A stretch of DNA of 64,000 nucleotides from NCBI RefSeq assembly GCF_018614205.1, contig NZ_JAGGOS010000036.1, positions 1-64,000 of the forward strand. Direction: 5' to 3'. Numbering within the stretch: the stretch's first letter is position 1; each line of letters begins with the position of its first letter. The position numbers were made by a program, and so were the translations under genes. The stretch comes from Streptomyces sp. ISL-36. GTDB taxonomy: Bacteria; Actinomycetota; Actinomycetes; Streptomycetales; Streptomycetaceae. Below, in pieces: positions 41,501-49,562 of this stretch. The notes below the pieces were generated by a model. The model was given only the letters and a program-made list of their open reading frames with translations. It searched no databases and was not told the DNA's origin.

Positions 41501-42319
41501 CTAGCCGGCGCGCAGCTCCGCGAGGACGGCGTCCGTGAACGGCGGCCAGGCCTCCACCGCCCACGGACCGAAGGCACGGTCGGTCAGGGCGACGCACGCG
41601 GCCCGCGCGTCCGGGTCGATCCACAGGAAGGTGCCGGACTGCCCGAAGTGCCCGAAGGCGCGCGGCGAGGACGAAGCCCCCGTCCAGTGCGGCGACTTGG
41701 CGTCCCGGATCTCGAAGCCGAGCCCCCAGTCGTTGGGCTTCTGGTGTCCGTAGCCGGGCAGGACGCCGGTCAGGCCGGGGTACGTCACCGTCATCGCGTC
41801 GAGCACCGTGCGCGCGTCGAGCAGCCGGGGCGCCTGCACCTCCGCCGCGAACCGTGCCAGGTCGTCGACCGTCGAGACGGCGTCCTTGGCGGGCGACCCC
41901 TCCAGCGTCGTCGACGTCATCCCCAGCGGCTCCAGGACCGCCTGGTGCAGATAGTCGGCGAACGGGATGTCCGTCGCCTTGGCGACATGGTCGCCGAGCG
42001 CCTCGAACCCGGTGTTGGAGTAGATCCGGCGCGTGCCGGGCGCGGCCATCACCTTCGGCTCGTCGAGCGCAAGACCCGAGGTGTGGGCGAGCAGGTGCCG
42101 GACGGTCGCGCCCTCGGGCCCGGCGGGCTCGGCGAGGTCGATCGCCCCCTCCTCGTACGCGACGAGGACGGCGTACGCCGCCAGCGGCTTGGTGACCGAG
42201 GCGAGCGGAAACCGCTGCCCGGTGGGGCCGTGGGACCCGGCCAGGGTGCCGTCCGCGCGCACGACGGCGGCGGCCGCGGTGGGGACGGGCCAGTTCTCGA
42301 TCATCGCCAGGCTCTGCAT
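41501..42319 (-). CDS. Serine hydrolase of the beta-lactamase/penicillin-binding family
   Basis: 272 residues. SxxK is LASVTKPL (about residue 40), the YxN box is RIYSNTGFEA, and FGHFGQSGTF replaces the HTGFTG/KTG box. This matches class C-like esterases or D,D-peptidases. No signal peptide, so it is probably cytosolic, such as an esterase. Start ATG 42319 (alternative 42304) avoids the upstream frame, which runs through the MerR promoter. Divergent from merR. Confidence 0.85.
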   Translation of the reverse strand: MQSLAMIENWPVPTAAAAVVRADGTLAGSHGPTGQRFPLASVTKPLAAYAVLVAYEEGAIDLAEPAGPEGATVRHLLAHTSGLALDEPKVMAAPGTRRIYSNTGFEALGDHVAKATDIPFADYLHQAVLEPLGMTSTTLEGSPAKDAVSTVDDLARFAAEVQAPRLLDARTVLDAMTVTYPGLTGVLPGYGHQKPNDWGLGFEIRDAKSPHWTGASSSPRAFGHFGQSGTFLWIDPDARAACVALTDRAFGPWAVEAWPPFTDAVLAELRAG

Positions 42320-42333
42320 GCGGACGAGCCTAC

Positions 42334-42364
42334 TTGCTTGGAGTGCACTCCAAGGTTCTAGCGT
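42334..42364 (+). promoter_or_regulatory. MerR-type promoter with perfect 18-bp palindrome
   Basis: TTGCTT (42334-42339) and TAGCGT (42359-42364) are separated by 19 bases, the overlong spacer of MerR-activated promoters. The spacer region carries the perfect palindrome CTTGGAGTGCACTCCAAG (42337-42354). The merR ATG begins eight bases after the -10, so the transcript is probably leaderless. The regulator likely controls itself and the aldo/keto reductase. Confidence 0.82.
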
Positions 42365-42371
42365 GGGGGCC

Positions 42372-42782
42372 ATGAGCGTGATCGAAACCACCGCCCGCCC
42401 CGAAGGGAAGGACCGCTACACGATCAGCGAGGTGGCCGCCCGCACGGGACTGTCGGCGCACACCCTGCGCTGGTACGAGCGGATCGGGCTGATGCCGCAC
42501 GTCGACCGGTCGCACACCGGCCAGCGCCGCTTCACCGAGCGCGACCTGCACTGGCTCGCCTTCGTCGGCAAGCTCCGGCTGACCGGGATGCCGGTGGCGG
42601 TGATGGTGCGGTACGCGGAGCTGGTGCGGGAGGGCGAGCACACCTCGGCCGAACGCCGTGAGCTCTTGGAGACCACCCGGCGGGACGTTCTGTCCCGGAT
42701 CGCCGAGCTGCAGGACACGCTCGCGGTACTCGACGTCAAGATCAGTCATTACGAAGAGCAATGCGGAGGTACGACCCGATGA
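42372..42782 (+). CDS. MerR-family transcriptional regulator
   Basis: 136 residues. The winged helix TISEVAARTGLSAHTLRWYERIGLM leads to HTGQRRFTERDLHWLAFVGKLRLTGMP, followed by a coiled coil (RELLETTRRDVLSRIAELQDTLAVLDVKI, residues about 98-126). The C-terminal Cys (EQCGG) is single, so it does not look like a metal sensor; it resembles AdhR/YcgE-type regulators of aldehyde or electrophile stress. Its TGA overlaps the ATG of the aldo/keto reductase. Confidence 0.92.
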   Translation: MSVIETTARPEGKDRYTISEVAARTGLSAHTLRWYERIGLMPHVDRSHTGQRRFTERDLHWLAFVGKLRLTGMPVAVMVRYAELVREGEHTSAERRELLETTRRDVLSRIAELQDTLAVLDVKISHYEEQCGGTTR

Positions 42783-43789
42783 GCAGGATTTCCACGGTCC
42801 GGCTGGGCACCGACGGACCGGAGATCGGCGTCCAGGGCTTCGGCGCCATGGGCATCAGCGAGTTCTACGGCGACACGGACGAGGCGGCCGCCCGCGACAC
42901 GCTCGACGCGGCCCTGGAGGCCGGCGTCACCCTGATCGACACGGCCGACATCTACGGGCAGGGCACCAATGAGGAGTTCCTCGCGCCGTTCGTCGCCGCG
43001 CACCGCGACGAGATCACCCTCGCCACCAAGTTCGCCATCGAGCGGCGGGTCGACGACCCGCACTACCGGGGGATCCGCAACGACCGCGCGTACATCAGGA
43101 AGGCGGTCGAGGCCAGCCTGCTCCGGCTCGGCGTCGAGACCATCGACCTCTACTACATGCACCGGCGCGACCCGGCCGTCCCGTTCGCCGAGTCGGTCGG
43201 CGCGATGGCCGAGCTCGTCCGCGAGGGCAAGGTCAAGCAGCTGGGGCTGAGCGAGGTGACCGGCGCGGAGCTGCGCGAGGCGCACGCCGTGCACCCGATC
43301 GCGGCCCTGCAGTCGGAGTGGTCGCTGTTCTCCCGTGACGTGGAGCGCAGCGCGGTCGGCGCGGCGGCCGAGCTGGGCGTGACGTTCGTGCCGTACTCGC
43401 CGCTGGGCCGGGGCTTTCTGACCGGCGCGTTCGCGGACGCCTCGAAGGACCTGTCGGGCAGCGACTTCCGCCAGTACCAGCCGCGCTTCACCGGTGAGAA
43501 CGCGGAGCGGAACGCGGCTCTGCTCGCCCCGGTCCACAAGATCGCGGCGGCGCACGGGGCGACGGCGGCGCAGATCGCCCTGGCCTGGGTGCAGCAGCGG
43601 TCCGCCGTGCACGGCCTCACGGTCGTCCCGATCCCGGGCACCCGCAGGCGGAGCCGCCTGGAGGAGAACGCGGCGGCCACCCGGATCACGCTGACCGAGG
43701 CGGAACTGGCAGAGCTGGAGCCGATCGCCGCAGGGGTGGCGGGGGACCGGTACCCCGACATGAGCTCCACCTCGGCCGCGCGCGAGTAG
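42779..43789 (+). CDS. Aldo/keto reductase
   Basis: 336 residues, a TIM-barrel NADPH reductase. The catalytic tetrad is visible: Asp and Tyr in DTADIYGQG, Lys in ATKFAI and His in YYMHRRD. The NADPH-binding VVPIPGTRRRSRLEENAAA lies near the C terminus. It resembles YakC/AKR13-type enzymes that reduce aldehydes and ketones. ATG 42779 overlaps the merR stop (ATGA) and follows GCGGAGGTACGACCCG. Co-expressed with MerR, probably for aldehyde detoxification. Confidence 0.93.
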   Translation: MSRISTVRLGTDGPEIGVQGFGAMGISEFYGDTDEAAARDTLDAALEAGVTLIDTADIYGQGTNEEFLAPFVAAHRDEITLATKFAIERRVDDPHYRGIRNDRAYIRKAVEASLLRLGVETIDLYYMHRRDPAVPFAESVGAMAELVREGKVKQLGLSEVTGAELREAHAVHPIAALQSEWSLFSRDVERSAVGAAAELGVTFVPYSPLGRGFLTGAFADASKDLSGSDFRQYQPRFTGENAERNAALLAPVHKIAAAHGATAAQIALAWVQQRSAVHGLTVVPIPGTRRRSRLEENAAATRITLTEAELAELEPIAAGVAGDRYPDMSSTSAARE

Positions 43790-43797
43790 CCGCCGCG

Positions 43798-43840
43798 CAG
43801 GAGCAGGAGCAGGAGCAGGAGCAGGGCAGGAGCAGGACAG
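43798..43840. repeat. (CAGGAG)n hexanucleotide array
   Basis: About four perfect CAGGAG units (43798-43824) followed by degenerate copies (GGCAGGAGCAGGACAG). It fills the start of the convergent gap between the aldo/keto reductase and acyltransferase genes. No effect on coding is apparent. Confidence 0.9.
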
Positions 43841-43902
43841 TGGCCGGGCGGGAGCCGGGCGGGAGTGGCCGCGAGGGATGGCGGCCGGGGATGGCGGCCG
43901 CC

Positions 43903-45099
43903 TCACGCGAGACCCAGCGCGAAGACCGCGAAGCCCGCCGCCAGGATCCCGGCCGCCGCCCGGCGGGCCCGGCCGCTGCGCGTCCACGGGGAGTCGAAAC
44001 CGCGCGCGTACCGACCGATGAGCACAAGGAGCCCGGCGAAGAGCGGCATCCACGCCAACCGGGCGAGGATCCAGCCGACCGTGTCGGGTGCGCCGACCAG
44101 ACCCGGGACCTCCCCGGCGTACGAAGCCGGGATCGCGGCGGCGAGCATCGCCGTCTGGTGCCAGCACAGGATCGTCATCGCGGACAGATTGATCACCACG
44201 ACCGGCGCCCACAGCGCGGGCCGCTCGAGCAGCTTCCCGATACGGTCCCTGAGGAGGATCGCCGCGCCGCTCTGGGTGGCCGCGAGGGCGAGGACGAGCA
44301 ACGACGGCGGGTGGGAGTTGGTGCGGGCCTCGCCGGGCACGCCGACCATCGACGCGGGGTAGCCGAAGGCGAGCAGGAGCGCGGCGAAGAGCGCGGCGCC
44401 GCCGAGCAGCAGGCCCCAGGCGTGCCGCCGGCCGACCCGGCCCTCCCCCCAGGAGACACCGAGCTGATAGGCGAAGAGCCAGCCGGGGAGGATGGTGAGG
44501 ACGCCCAGCCAGGACGGCATGCCCTCGGCGTACGGCCCGTAGCGCAGGAAGTCGACGAGGGCGACCGAACCGAGCAGCGGGGCCGCCGCCCACACGCCCG
44601 TCCGGCGGGCCGCGCGCACACAGAGCGGGGTGAGGGCCGTCACGACCGTGTAGACCCCGACGAACCAGAGCGGCTGGATGACGAGGGTGGACGCGGTCCG
44701 CAGGGTGTCGCCCGGCACCTCGAACCCGTAGTGGAGCAGGGGGAGCAGCGCGGCCCACACGGCGGTCACTCCGAGCACCGGCCGGCCGAGCCGGGCCAGG
44801 CGGCCGCGAAGCCACTCACCGGTGGAGCCCTTCCGCTTCCGGTACGACAGGACCGAGGCGTAGCCGCCGACCAGGAAGAAGATCCCCAGCATCTGCAGGA
44901 TCCAGCTGACGGGCGCGAGACCGGCGAAGGCCGAGAGCGGGCTGGCGTTGTGGAGGGCTCCGTCGGAGGAGAGCGTGAACCCGCCGAGGAGCCAGTGCCC
45001 GGTGGGCACGGCGAGCAGGGCGAGGGCGCGCAGGCCGTCGACGGCACGGTCGCGGTGGGCGGGGGTCCGGGCCTCGATCCGCTCCATGAGGCGGTTCAT
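43903..45099 (-). CDS. Acyltransferase-3 family membrane protein
   Basis: 398 residues with about ten membrane segments. The start reads RDRAVDGLRALALLAVPTGHWLLG, the family's first-helix sequence, with His for catalysis. Relatives O-acylate exported sugars, peptidoglycan or antibiotics. ATG 45099 overlaps the stop of the DUF1023 gene (ATGA), so the membrane acyltransferase and extracellular hydrolase are co-translated, suggesting linked addition and removal of acyl groups on one surface substrate (inference). Confidence 0.85.
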   Translation of the reverse strand: MNRLMERIEARTPAHRDRAVDGLRALALLAVPTGHWLLGGFTLSSDGALHNASPLSAFAGLAPVSWILQMLGIFFLVGGYASVLSYRKRKGSTGEWLRGRLARLGRPVLGVTAVWAALLPLLHYGFEVPGDTLRTASTLVIQPLWFVGVYTVVTALTPLCVRAARRTGVWAAAPLLGSVALVDFLRYGPYAEGMPSWLGVLTILPGWLFAYQLGVSWGEGRVGRRHAWGLLLGGAALFAALLLAFGYPASMVGVPGEARTNSHPPSLLVLALAATQSGAAILLRDRIGKLLERPALWAPVVVINLSAMTILCWHQTAMLAAAIPASYAGEVPGLVGAPDTVGWILARLAWMPLFAGLLVLIGRYARGFDSPWTRSGRARRAAAGILAAGFAVFALGLA

Positions 45100-46076
45100 C
45101 GGACGTCGCCCTGGGCGATGGCGGCGAAGGTACGGAGGGACTGGGTGCCGGAGGCGAAGTAGCCGTTGTGGCCCCGCGCGTCCTCGGCGGGCACACGGCG
45201 AGCCCCGAAGGCGGGGTCGGTGGGGTCCTCGCCGTGCCCGAGCCCGGCGAACTCGACGTTCGGGATCCTGTCGATCCAGTCGGAGGGGTCCTTGGCGGCC
45301 CAGACCCGGGCCGAGGTGTTCAGTTCGGCGACGCTGTCGGCCCGCATGCCGGGGGAGCCGAGGACGACGAGGTCCTTGGCCTTCAGAGCGGGCGCGGCGA
45401 GGCCGCAGACGACGGAGCCGTAGCTGTGGCAGAAGACGGCCGGCCGGGCGGCGCCGACGGCGTCGAGCCCGTCCGCGAGCCGGGTCAGCCGTTCGGCGCC
45501 GACCTCGGCGAGATCGCCGGTGGCGGCATCGAGACCGACGCCGACGGGGGTGGTGTAGCCGGCCCAGGCGATGACGGCGGTGTCGTCGCCCGTGGCACGT
45601 CGCAGGGCGTCGGCCATGTCGGTGAGGGGCGTGATGTTCCCGGCGTCGATGTCGGACCCGGGTACGACGACGGCGACGTGCTCGGCCTCGGCCATGTCCC
45701 CGCGGACGAGGGCGATCTGGCCCCGGCCGCGCGGGTCGTAGGCGAGGACCTGCTGTCCGGCGTACCGAGGGCCGGCGGTACGGGCGTTGGCCTCGAACCG
45801 GAGTCGGATCGGGGCGCCGTCGAGGTTGCCGACGACAGAGGGGTGCGCGCGGACCAGCTCTTGCTGCCGGGCGGGGCTCAAGCCGTCGAAGAACGCCGCG
45901 ACCTGGGCGGCCGTCATCCCCTCCGGGTCGGGCAGCCCGTCCGCCCGCCACCGCTCCACCCCGACCGGCGCTCCGGTCACGGCCTGCTGCGCACTCCCGG
46001 ACGCCCAGCCCGCCGTCCCGGCGACCACGGTGGTGGCGAGCGCGGCGGCGACCAACGTCCTTGTGTAGCGGCGCAT
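45096..46076 (-). CDS. Secreted DUF1023 alpha/beta hydrolase, copy 1
   Basis: 326 residues with a signal peptide (TLVAAALATTVVAGTAGWASG). The alpha/beta-hydrolase nucleophile elbow is VFCHSYGSVVCG. VVVPGSDIDAGN, VIAWAGYTTPVGVGLDAATG, VLGSPGMRADSVAEL and VEFAGLGHGEDPTDPAFG (His) complete the DUF1023 signature. Probably an esterase. Stop overlaps the acyltransferase start. It is downstream of the NarL-type two-component genes, with an inverted repeat in its leader (CTCTCG-TCCTGG-CGAGAG, 46107-46124). A paralogue is at 49563-50774. Confidence 0.88.
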   Translation of the reverse strand: MRRYTRTLVAAALATTVVAGTAGWASGSAQQAVTGAPVGVERWRADGLPDPEGMTAAQVAAFFDGLSPARQQELVRAHPSVVGNLDGAPIRLRFEANARTAGPRYAGQQVLAYDPRGRGQIALVRGDMAEAEHVAVVVPGSDIDAGNITPLTDMADALRRATGDDTAVIAWAGYTTPVGVGLDAATGDLAEVGAERLTRLADGLDAVGAARPAVFCHSYGSVVCGLAAPALKAKDLVVLGSPGMRADSVAELNTSARVWAAKDPSDWIDRIPNVEFAGLGHGEDPTDPAFGARRVPAEDARGHNGYFASGTQSLRTFAAIAQGDVR

Positions 46077-46173
46077 ATGGCGGCCCTCCCTCTTCCCTCT
46101 TCATGTCTCTCGTCCTGGCGAGAGGAAGGTAGGAAGAAGACGCCCGACGCCACGTCACACCGGGGCGCCAACT

Positions 46174-46197
46174 CCCCACTGCTACCGCAGTAGGGGG
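46174..46197. promoter_or_regulatory. Dyad upstream of the DUF1023 gene, candidate response-regulator site
   Basis: CCCC-ACTGC-TACC-GCAGT-A-GGGGG: a 5-bp perfect dyad (46178-46182 and 46187-46191) extended by C/G runs. It lies about 100 bases ahead of DUF1023 copy 1, just behind the NarL-type regulator gene. LuxR/NarL regulators commonly bind such dyads; it could also form a small hairpin in the leader. Confidence 0.45.
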
Positions 46198-46304
46198 CGG
46201 AGGAGGCGTGAACCCCCGCAGGAGGGTGGGGCTTTCCCCCGGGAGGCACGCCTCAGGTCTCGGCGGGGGTGGCGGTCCCGCGGTCCGGCGGCCCGGCAGC
46301 CCGG

Positions 46305-46344
46305 CGGTCCGGGCGCCCTGCGGTCCGGGCGCCCTGCGGTCCGT
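46305..46344. repeat. 16-bp GC-rich tandem repeat
   Basis: CGGTCCGGGCGCCCTG occurs twice head to tail (46305-46320 and 46321-46336), followed by a partial third copy. Further GGCGGTCC and GGCAGCCC fragments precede it. The array lies directly behind the response-regulator stop codon. Confidence 0.92.
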
Positions 46345-46366
46345 TCCGCGATGCCGAGCCGCCGTG

Positions 46367-47053
46367 TCAGCGCCCGGCGTCCCCGGGCGTCACCAGCCCC
46401 GACTCGTACGCGAAGATCACAGCCTGCGCCCGGTCCCGCAGATCGAGCTTCGCCAGCACCCGCCCGATGTGCGTCTTCACCGTCTGCTCGGCCAGCACCA
46501 GTCGCTCCGCGATCTCCTGGTTCGACAACCCCCGCGCGATCAGCTCCAGCACCTCCGTCTCGCGCGGCGTCAGACCGTTGAGCCGCAGCGCCGCCCGGTC
46601 CGCCCGAGGCGCCGGCCTCGACGCGGCGAAGTCGGCGATCAGACGGCGCGTCACCGACGGCGCGAGCAGCGCCTCGCCGCCCGCCACCACCCGTACCGCC
46701 GCGATCAGATCGGCCGGCGGTGCGTCCTTCAGCAGGAACCCCGACGCGCCCGCGCGCAGCGCCTCGTACACGTAGTCGTCCACGTCGAAGGTGGTCAGCA
46801 TCAGCACCTTCGGACGGTGGACGACCCCCGCCGGCGGATTCAGGATCTCCCGCGCCGCCGTGAGACCGTCCATCTCCGGCATCCGTACGTCCATCAGCAC
46901 CACGTCCGGGTGCGTCGTCCGGGCCACGTCCACGCCCTGCTTCCCGTCCGGAGCCTCGCCCACCACGTCGATGTCGGCCTGCGCCGACAGCAGCGCGGCG
47001 AAACCCGCCCGCACCATGGCCTGGTCGTCGACGATGATCACGCGGATGGTCAC
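46367..47053 (-). CDS. NarL/LuxR-family response regulator
   Basis: 228 residues. The receiver domain carries acidic residues D9-D10 and phospho-acceptor D55 (VVLMDVRMPEMDG), with Thr and Lys in LTTFDVDDY and FLLKDAPP. The LuxR helix-turn-helix is LTPRETEVLELIARGLSNQEIAERLVLAEQTVKTHI (residues about 160-197). GTG 47053 overlaps the kinase stop (GTGA). The adjacent DUF1023-acyltransferase pair is the most likely target. Confidence 0.95.
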   Translation of the reverse strand: MTIRVIIVDDQAMVRAGFAALLSAQADIDVVGEAPDGKQGVDVARTTHPDVVLMDVRMPEMDGLTAAREILNPPAGVVHRPKVLMLTTFDVDDYVYEALRAGASGFLLKDAPPADLIAAVRVVAGGEALLAPSVTRRLIADFAASRPAPRADRAALRLNGLTPRETEVLELIARGLSNQEIAERLVLAEQTVKTHIGRVLAKLDLRDRAQAVIFAYESGLVTPGDAGR

Positions 47054-48420
47054 AACGTGTCCTTCGAGGTCAGCGGGAGGCGCGCGGCCACCCGGAAGCC
47101 GCCGTCCGGCAGCGGACCCGTGTCCAGCGTGCCGCCGGTCAACCGTACGCGCTCCCGCATTCCGACCAGCCCGTGCCCCGTACCCGTACCCCCCTCCAGC
47201 GGTGAAGTACGGGCGACACCCGGCCCGTTGACGACGAGGACCGTCAGCCACTCGCCGTCCGAGGTCACCGAGACCCGGGTCTCCGCGCCCGGCGCGTGCC
47301 GCACCACGTTCGCCAGCGCCTCCTGCACGATCCGGTACGCCGACAGATCCACCGTCTGCGGTACGTCGCCGGGCCCGGCCGCCAGTTCGGCCGAGAGCGA
47401 CAACCGGGCCGGCACCCCGGCCCGTACCGTCGCCTCGATCAGCTGCTGGACCCGGTCGAGGCCCGGCTGCGGGGCCCGTTCGCCCTCCGTGCCCTCGCTG
47501 CGCAGCACCACCAGCAGCCGTCGCATCTCGGCGAGGGACTCCCGCGCGCTCCCGGCGATCGAGGTGAACTCCTCGCGGGCCGCCTCCGGCAGGTCCGGGA
47601 TCCGGTACGGCGCCGAGTCCGCCTGCACGGTGATCACCGACATGTGGTGCGCGACCACATCGTGCAGCTCGCGCGCGATCCGCGCCCGCTCCTCCAGGAG
47701 GGTGGTGCGCGCCCGCTCCTCCGCGGTGCGGCGCTCGGCGTCACCGCGCTCGCGGAGCGTCGCCGTGATGAGCAGGACGACACCGCTCAGGACGAAGAGG
47801 AGGACGTGGATGCCGTCGCTGTGCTTCTGCGGGAGCAGTTCGAAGACGAACCCGGCTCCGCCGGTGACCAGCCACACCCCGAGCAGAGCCCGGCGTGACT
47901 CGCGCAGACCAAGGGCGAGCATCAGGGCGAGGTAGCCCACCACGACCATCGGCGTCCACGGCCAGGAGCGCCCGTCGAGGCCGTCGGCCGGAAGCATGAC
48001 CAGCGCGCCGAGGACATCGGCCGTGCCGATGATCCACCAGGCCTGGAGGGGGCGGGTCACCGCGAGCAGCAGCGGCGCGGTCTGGGCTGTGGCGAGGGCA
48101 CCGGCGAGGGCGCCGTTGACCTGGTAGTCCTGCACGAGGACCGTGATGGTGACGGGCAGCAGCGAGGCGACGAAGGCGAAGGCGGCGCCGTAGGGCAGCA
48201 GTCGCAGCCAGCGGTTCTGCGCCTGGGCGAGCAGGGGGGCACCCGGCTGGGTCGGCGTCGCGAGGGCGACCCCGAAGGCCTGCATCACGTCCCGTGCGGG
48301 GGCGAGGACACGCGCGGCGCGGGCGGAGAACCCGGCAGGCTCGGGGACGTCGGTGGCGACGGCCTCGGTGTGGGGGTTTTCGGGCGTAGGGGTTCCGGGG
48401 GCGGGGGTGTCGGTACTCAT
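47050..48420 (-). CDS. Sensor histidine kinase (HisKA_3 family)
   Basis: 456 residues. Several membrane segments cover about residues 70-210 with only short loops, so the ligand is probably sensed in or at the membrane. HisKA_3 contains the phospho-acceptor His in RARIARELHDVVAHHMSVI. The ATPase domain has the N-box Asn (QEALANVVRHAPGAETRV), VNGPGVART and the G box GTGHGLVGMRERV, so unlike the GAF kinase at 16454 it is complete. The stop overlaps the regulator start. Pro/Thr-rich N-terminal tail of about 40 residues. Confidence 0.94.
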   Translation of the reverse strand: MSTDTPAPGTPTPENPHTEAVATDVPEPAGFSARAARVLAPARDVMQAFGVALATPTQPGAPLLAQAQNRWLRLLPYGAAFAFVASLLPVTITVLVQDYQVNGALAGALATAQTAPLLLAVTRPLQAWWIIGTADVLGALVMLPADGLDGRSWPWTPMVVVGYLALMLALGLRESRRALLGVWLVTGGAGFVFELLPQKHSDGIHVLLFVLSGVVLLITATLRERGDAERRTAEERARTTLLEERARIARELHDVVAHHMSVITVQADSAPYRIPDLPEAAREEFTSIAGSARESLAEMRRLLVVLRSEGTEGERAPQPGLDRVQQLIEATVRAGVPARLSLSAELAAGPGDVPQTVDLSAYRIVQEALANVVRHAPGAETRVSVTSDGEWLTVLVVNGPGVARTSPLEGGTGTGHGLVGMRERVRLTGGTLDTGPLPDGGFRVAARLPLTSKDTL

Positions 48421-48458
48421 GGCCCGCTCAGGTTAGGCAGCCTCCTTGCCTGAAGGCG

Positions 48459-48498
48459 TCATACCGGGGAGCCGGAGACCGCTGATACCCAGGTATGA
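48459..48498. promoter_or_regulatory. Inverted repeat upstream of the histidine kinase gene
   Basis: TCATACC (48459-48465) and GGTATGA (48492-48498) form a perfect 7-bp inverted repeat 26 bases apart. Inside it lies a second dyad, ATACC-CA-GGTAT (48485-48496). It is 40-80 bases ahead of the kinase start, suitable for an autoregulatory or promoter site. Confidence 0.4.
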
Positions 48499-48514
48499 GG
48501 GGTTCGGGGTTCGG

Positions 48515-48580
48515 GGTACGAGGCGGTGGTGGAGGTACGAGGCGGTGGTGGAGGTACGAGGCGGTGGGGGAGGCACGAGG
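48515..48580. repeat. 19-bp tandem repeat, three copies
   Basis: The unit GGTACGAGGCGGTGGTGGA starts at 48515, 48534 and 48553, each 19 bases long. The third copy has one change, and a partial fourth (GGCACGAGG) follows, then related GAGG/GAGGTG sequence to about 48605. It lies in the gap between the DUF4429 stop and the kinase start. Confidence 0.95.
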
Positions 48581-48636
48581 AGGCCGAGGTGCGAGGAGGT
48601 GGGGAGGGCTCTGATGGGGCCCAAGCGCCCCCGCCC

Positions 48637-49488
48637 TCACAGCTCCGCCAGCAACTCCGCCTTCTTCGCCGTGAACTCGTCGTCCGTCACGAGCCCCGCC
48701 CGGTGCAGCTCCCCCAAGTGCCTCATCCGCTCCTCGACGCCCATCGGATCGCGCCGTTCCGCCTCCAGGGGCGCCGAGGCCCGGGCCGCGCCGCGGATCG
48801 CCGCGAGGACCGACGCGGCGAACGGCAGGGACTGGTGGACCGGGCCGTAGCCGAGGCCGAAGACGACGGCCGCCGGGTCGCGGTCCGCCTGGGCCGGCCG
48901 CGGCTCGCCGGACCGGGGCACCAGGCGCAGGTACCCGTCGAAGACGTCCGGCGAGCGCCACTCGACCCCGCTGAGCTCCCGTACCGCGAAGGTCTGGTCG
49001 CCCGCCCGCCACTTCTCCGAGGACGCGCCCGACCAGGACCAGTGGAACGAGACCGCCGACCTCCCGTCGAAGCTCGCCTTCCCGTCGTACGCCTTGAAGG
49101 ACTGCGGTCCTTCCGGCGCTGCCACCAGGAACGTGTCCGACGGGTCCGGGCCCGCCGTGAGCAGCGGCCGCAGTTCGTCCCCGTAGTACTCCGCCAGCGT
49201 CTCCCGCTCGGCCGGAAGCACCAGCCGGTACGGGTCGCACCCGTCCTTCAGCTGCCCCGCGGCCGCTTCCATCAGGGGATCGGCGCCCGGTCTCGGCACC
49301 GCGTGCAGCACGACGGTGCCCCGCTTGCCCGGGGCGAGCGTCACCGACGCCAGCGCCTCGTGCGGAATGCGCCGTTCGCGCAGCGTCTGGAACAGCTTCG
49401 GTGTGCGGATCCCCCGTTCGAAGCGGATGACGACGGCGTCGCTCTCGAACTCCCAGGTGGCATGAATTCCGGCCAGCACATCACCCAT
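48637..49488 (-). CDS. DUF4429/SHOCT-domain protein
   Basis: 283 residues. Two DUF4429 repeats (GIHATWEFESDAVVIRFERG...; KSFKAYDGKASFDGRSAVSFHWSW...) resemble PH-like folds found in membrane-binding actinobacterial proteins. The chain ends in a SHOCT motif, MRHLGELHRAGLVTDDEFTAKKAELLAEL (residues about 255-283), an oligomerisation tail. Cytosolic; function unknown. Start ATG 49488 (ATG 49497 in frame). On the same strand as, and upstream of, the two-component genes. Confidence 0.82.
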   Translation of the reverse strand: MGDVLAGIHATWEFESDAVVIRFERGIRTPKLFQTLRERRIPHEALASVTLAPGKRGTVVLHAVPRPGADPLMEAAAGQLKDGCDPYRLVLPAERETLAEYYGDELRPLLTAGPDPSDTFLVAAPEGPQSFKAYDGKASFDGRSAVSFHWSWSGASSEKWRAGDQTFAVRELSGVEWRSPDVFDGYLRLVPRSGEPRPAQADRDPAAVVFGLGYGPVHQSLPFAASVLAAIRGAARASAPLEAERRDPMGVEERMRHLGELHRAGLVTDDEFTAKKAELLAEL

Positions 49489-49562
49489 GTGCCTCATCGT
49501 ATGCGGCGCGGGCCCGGGCGTCGCCCCTGTGCGGTGACCCGGGGTGCCGCGTTCTACGCGCG

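Noticed and set aside
47050..48420. Considered whether this kinase is also degenerate, like the GAF kinase
   Set aside because: N box with Asn, G box and His are all present, so it is a complete kinase.
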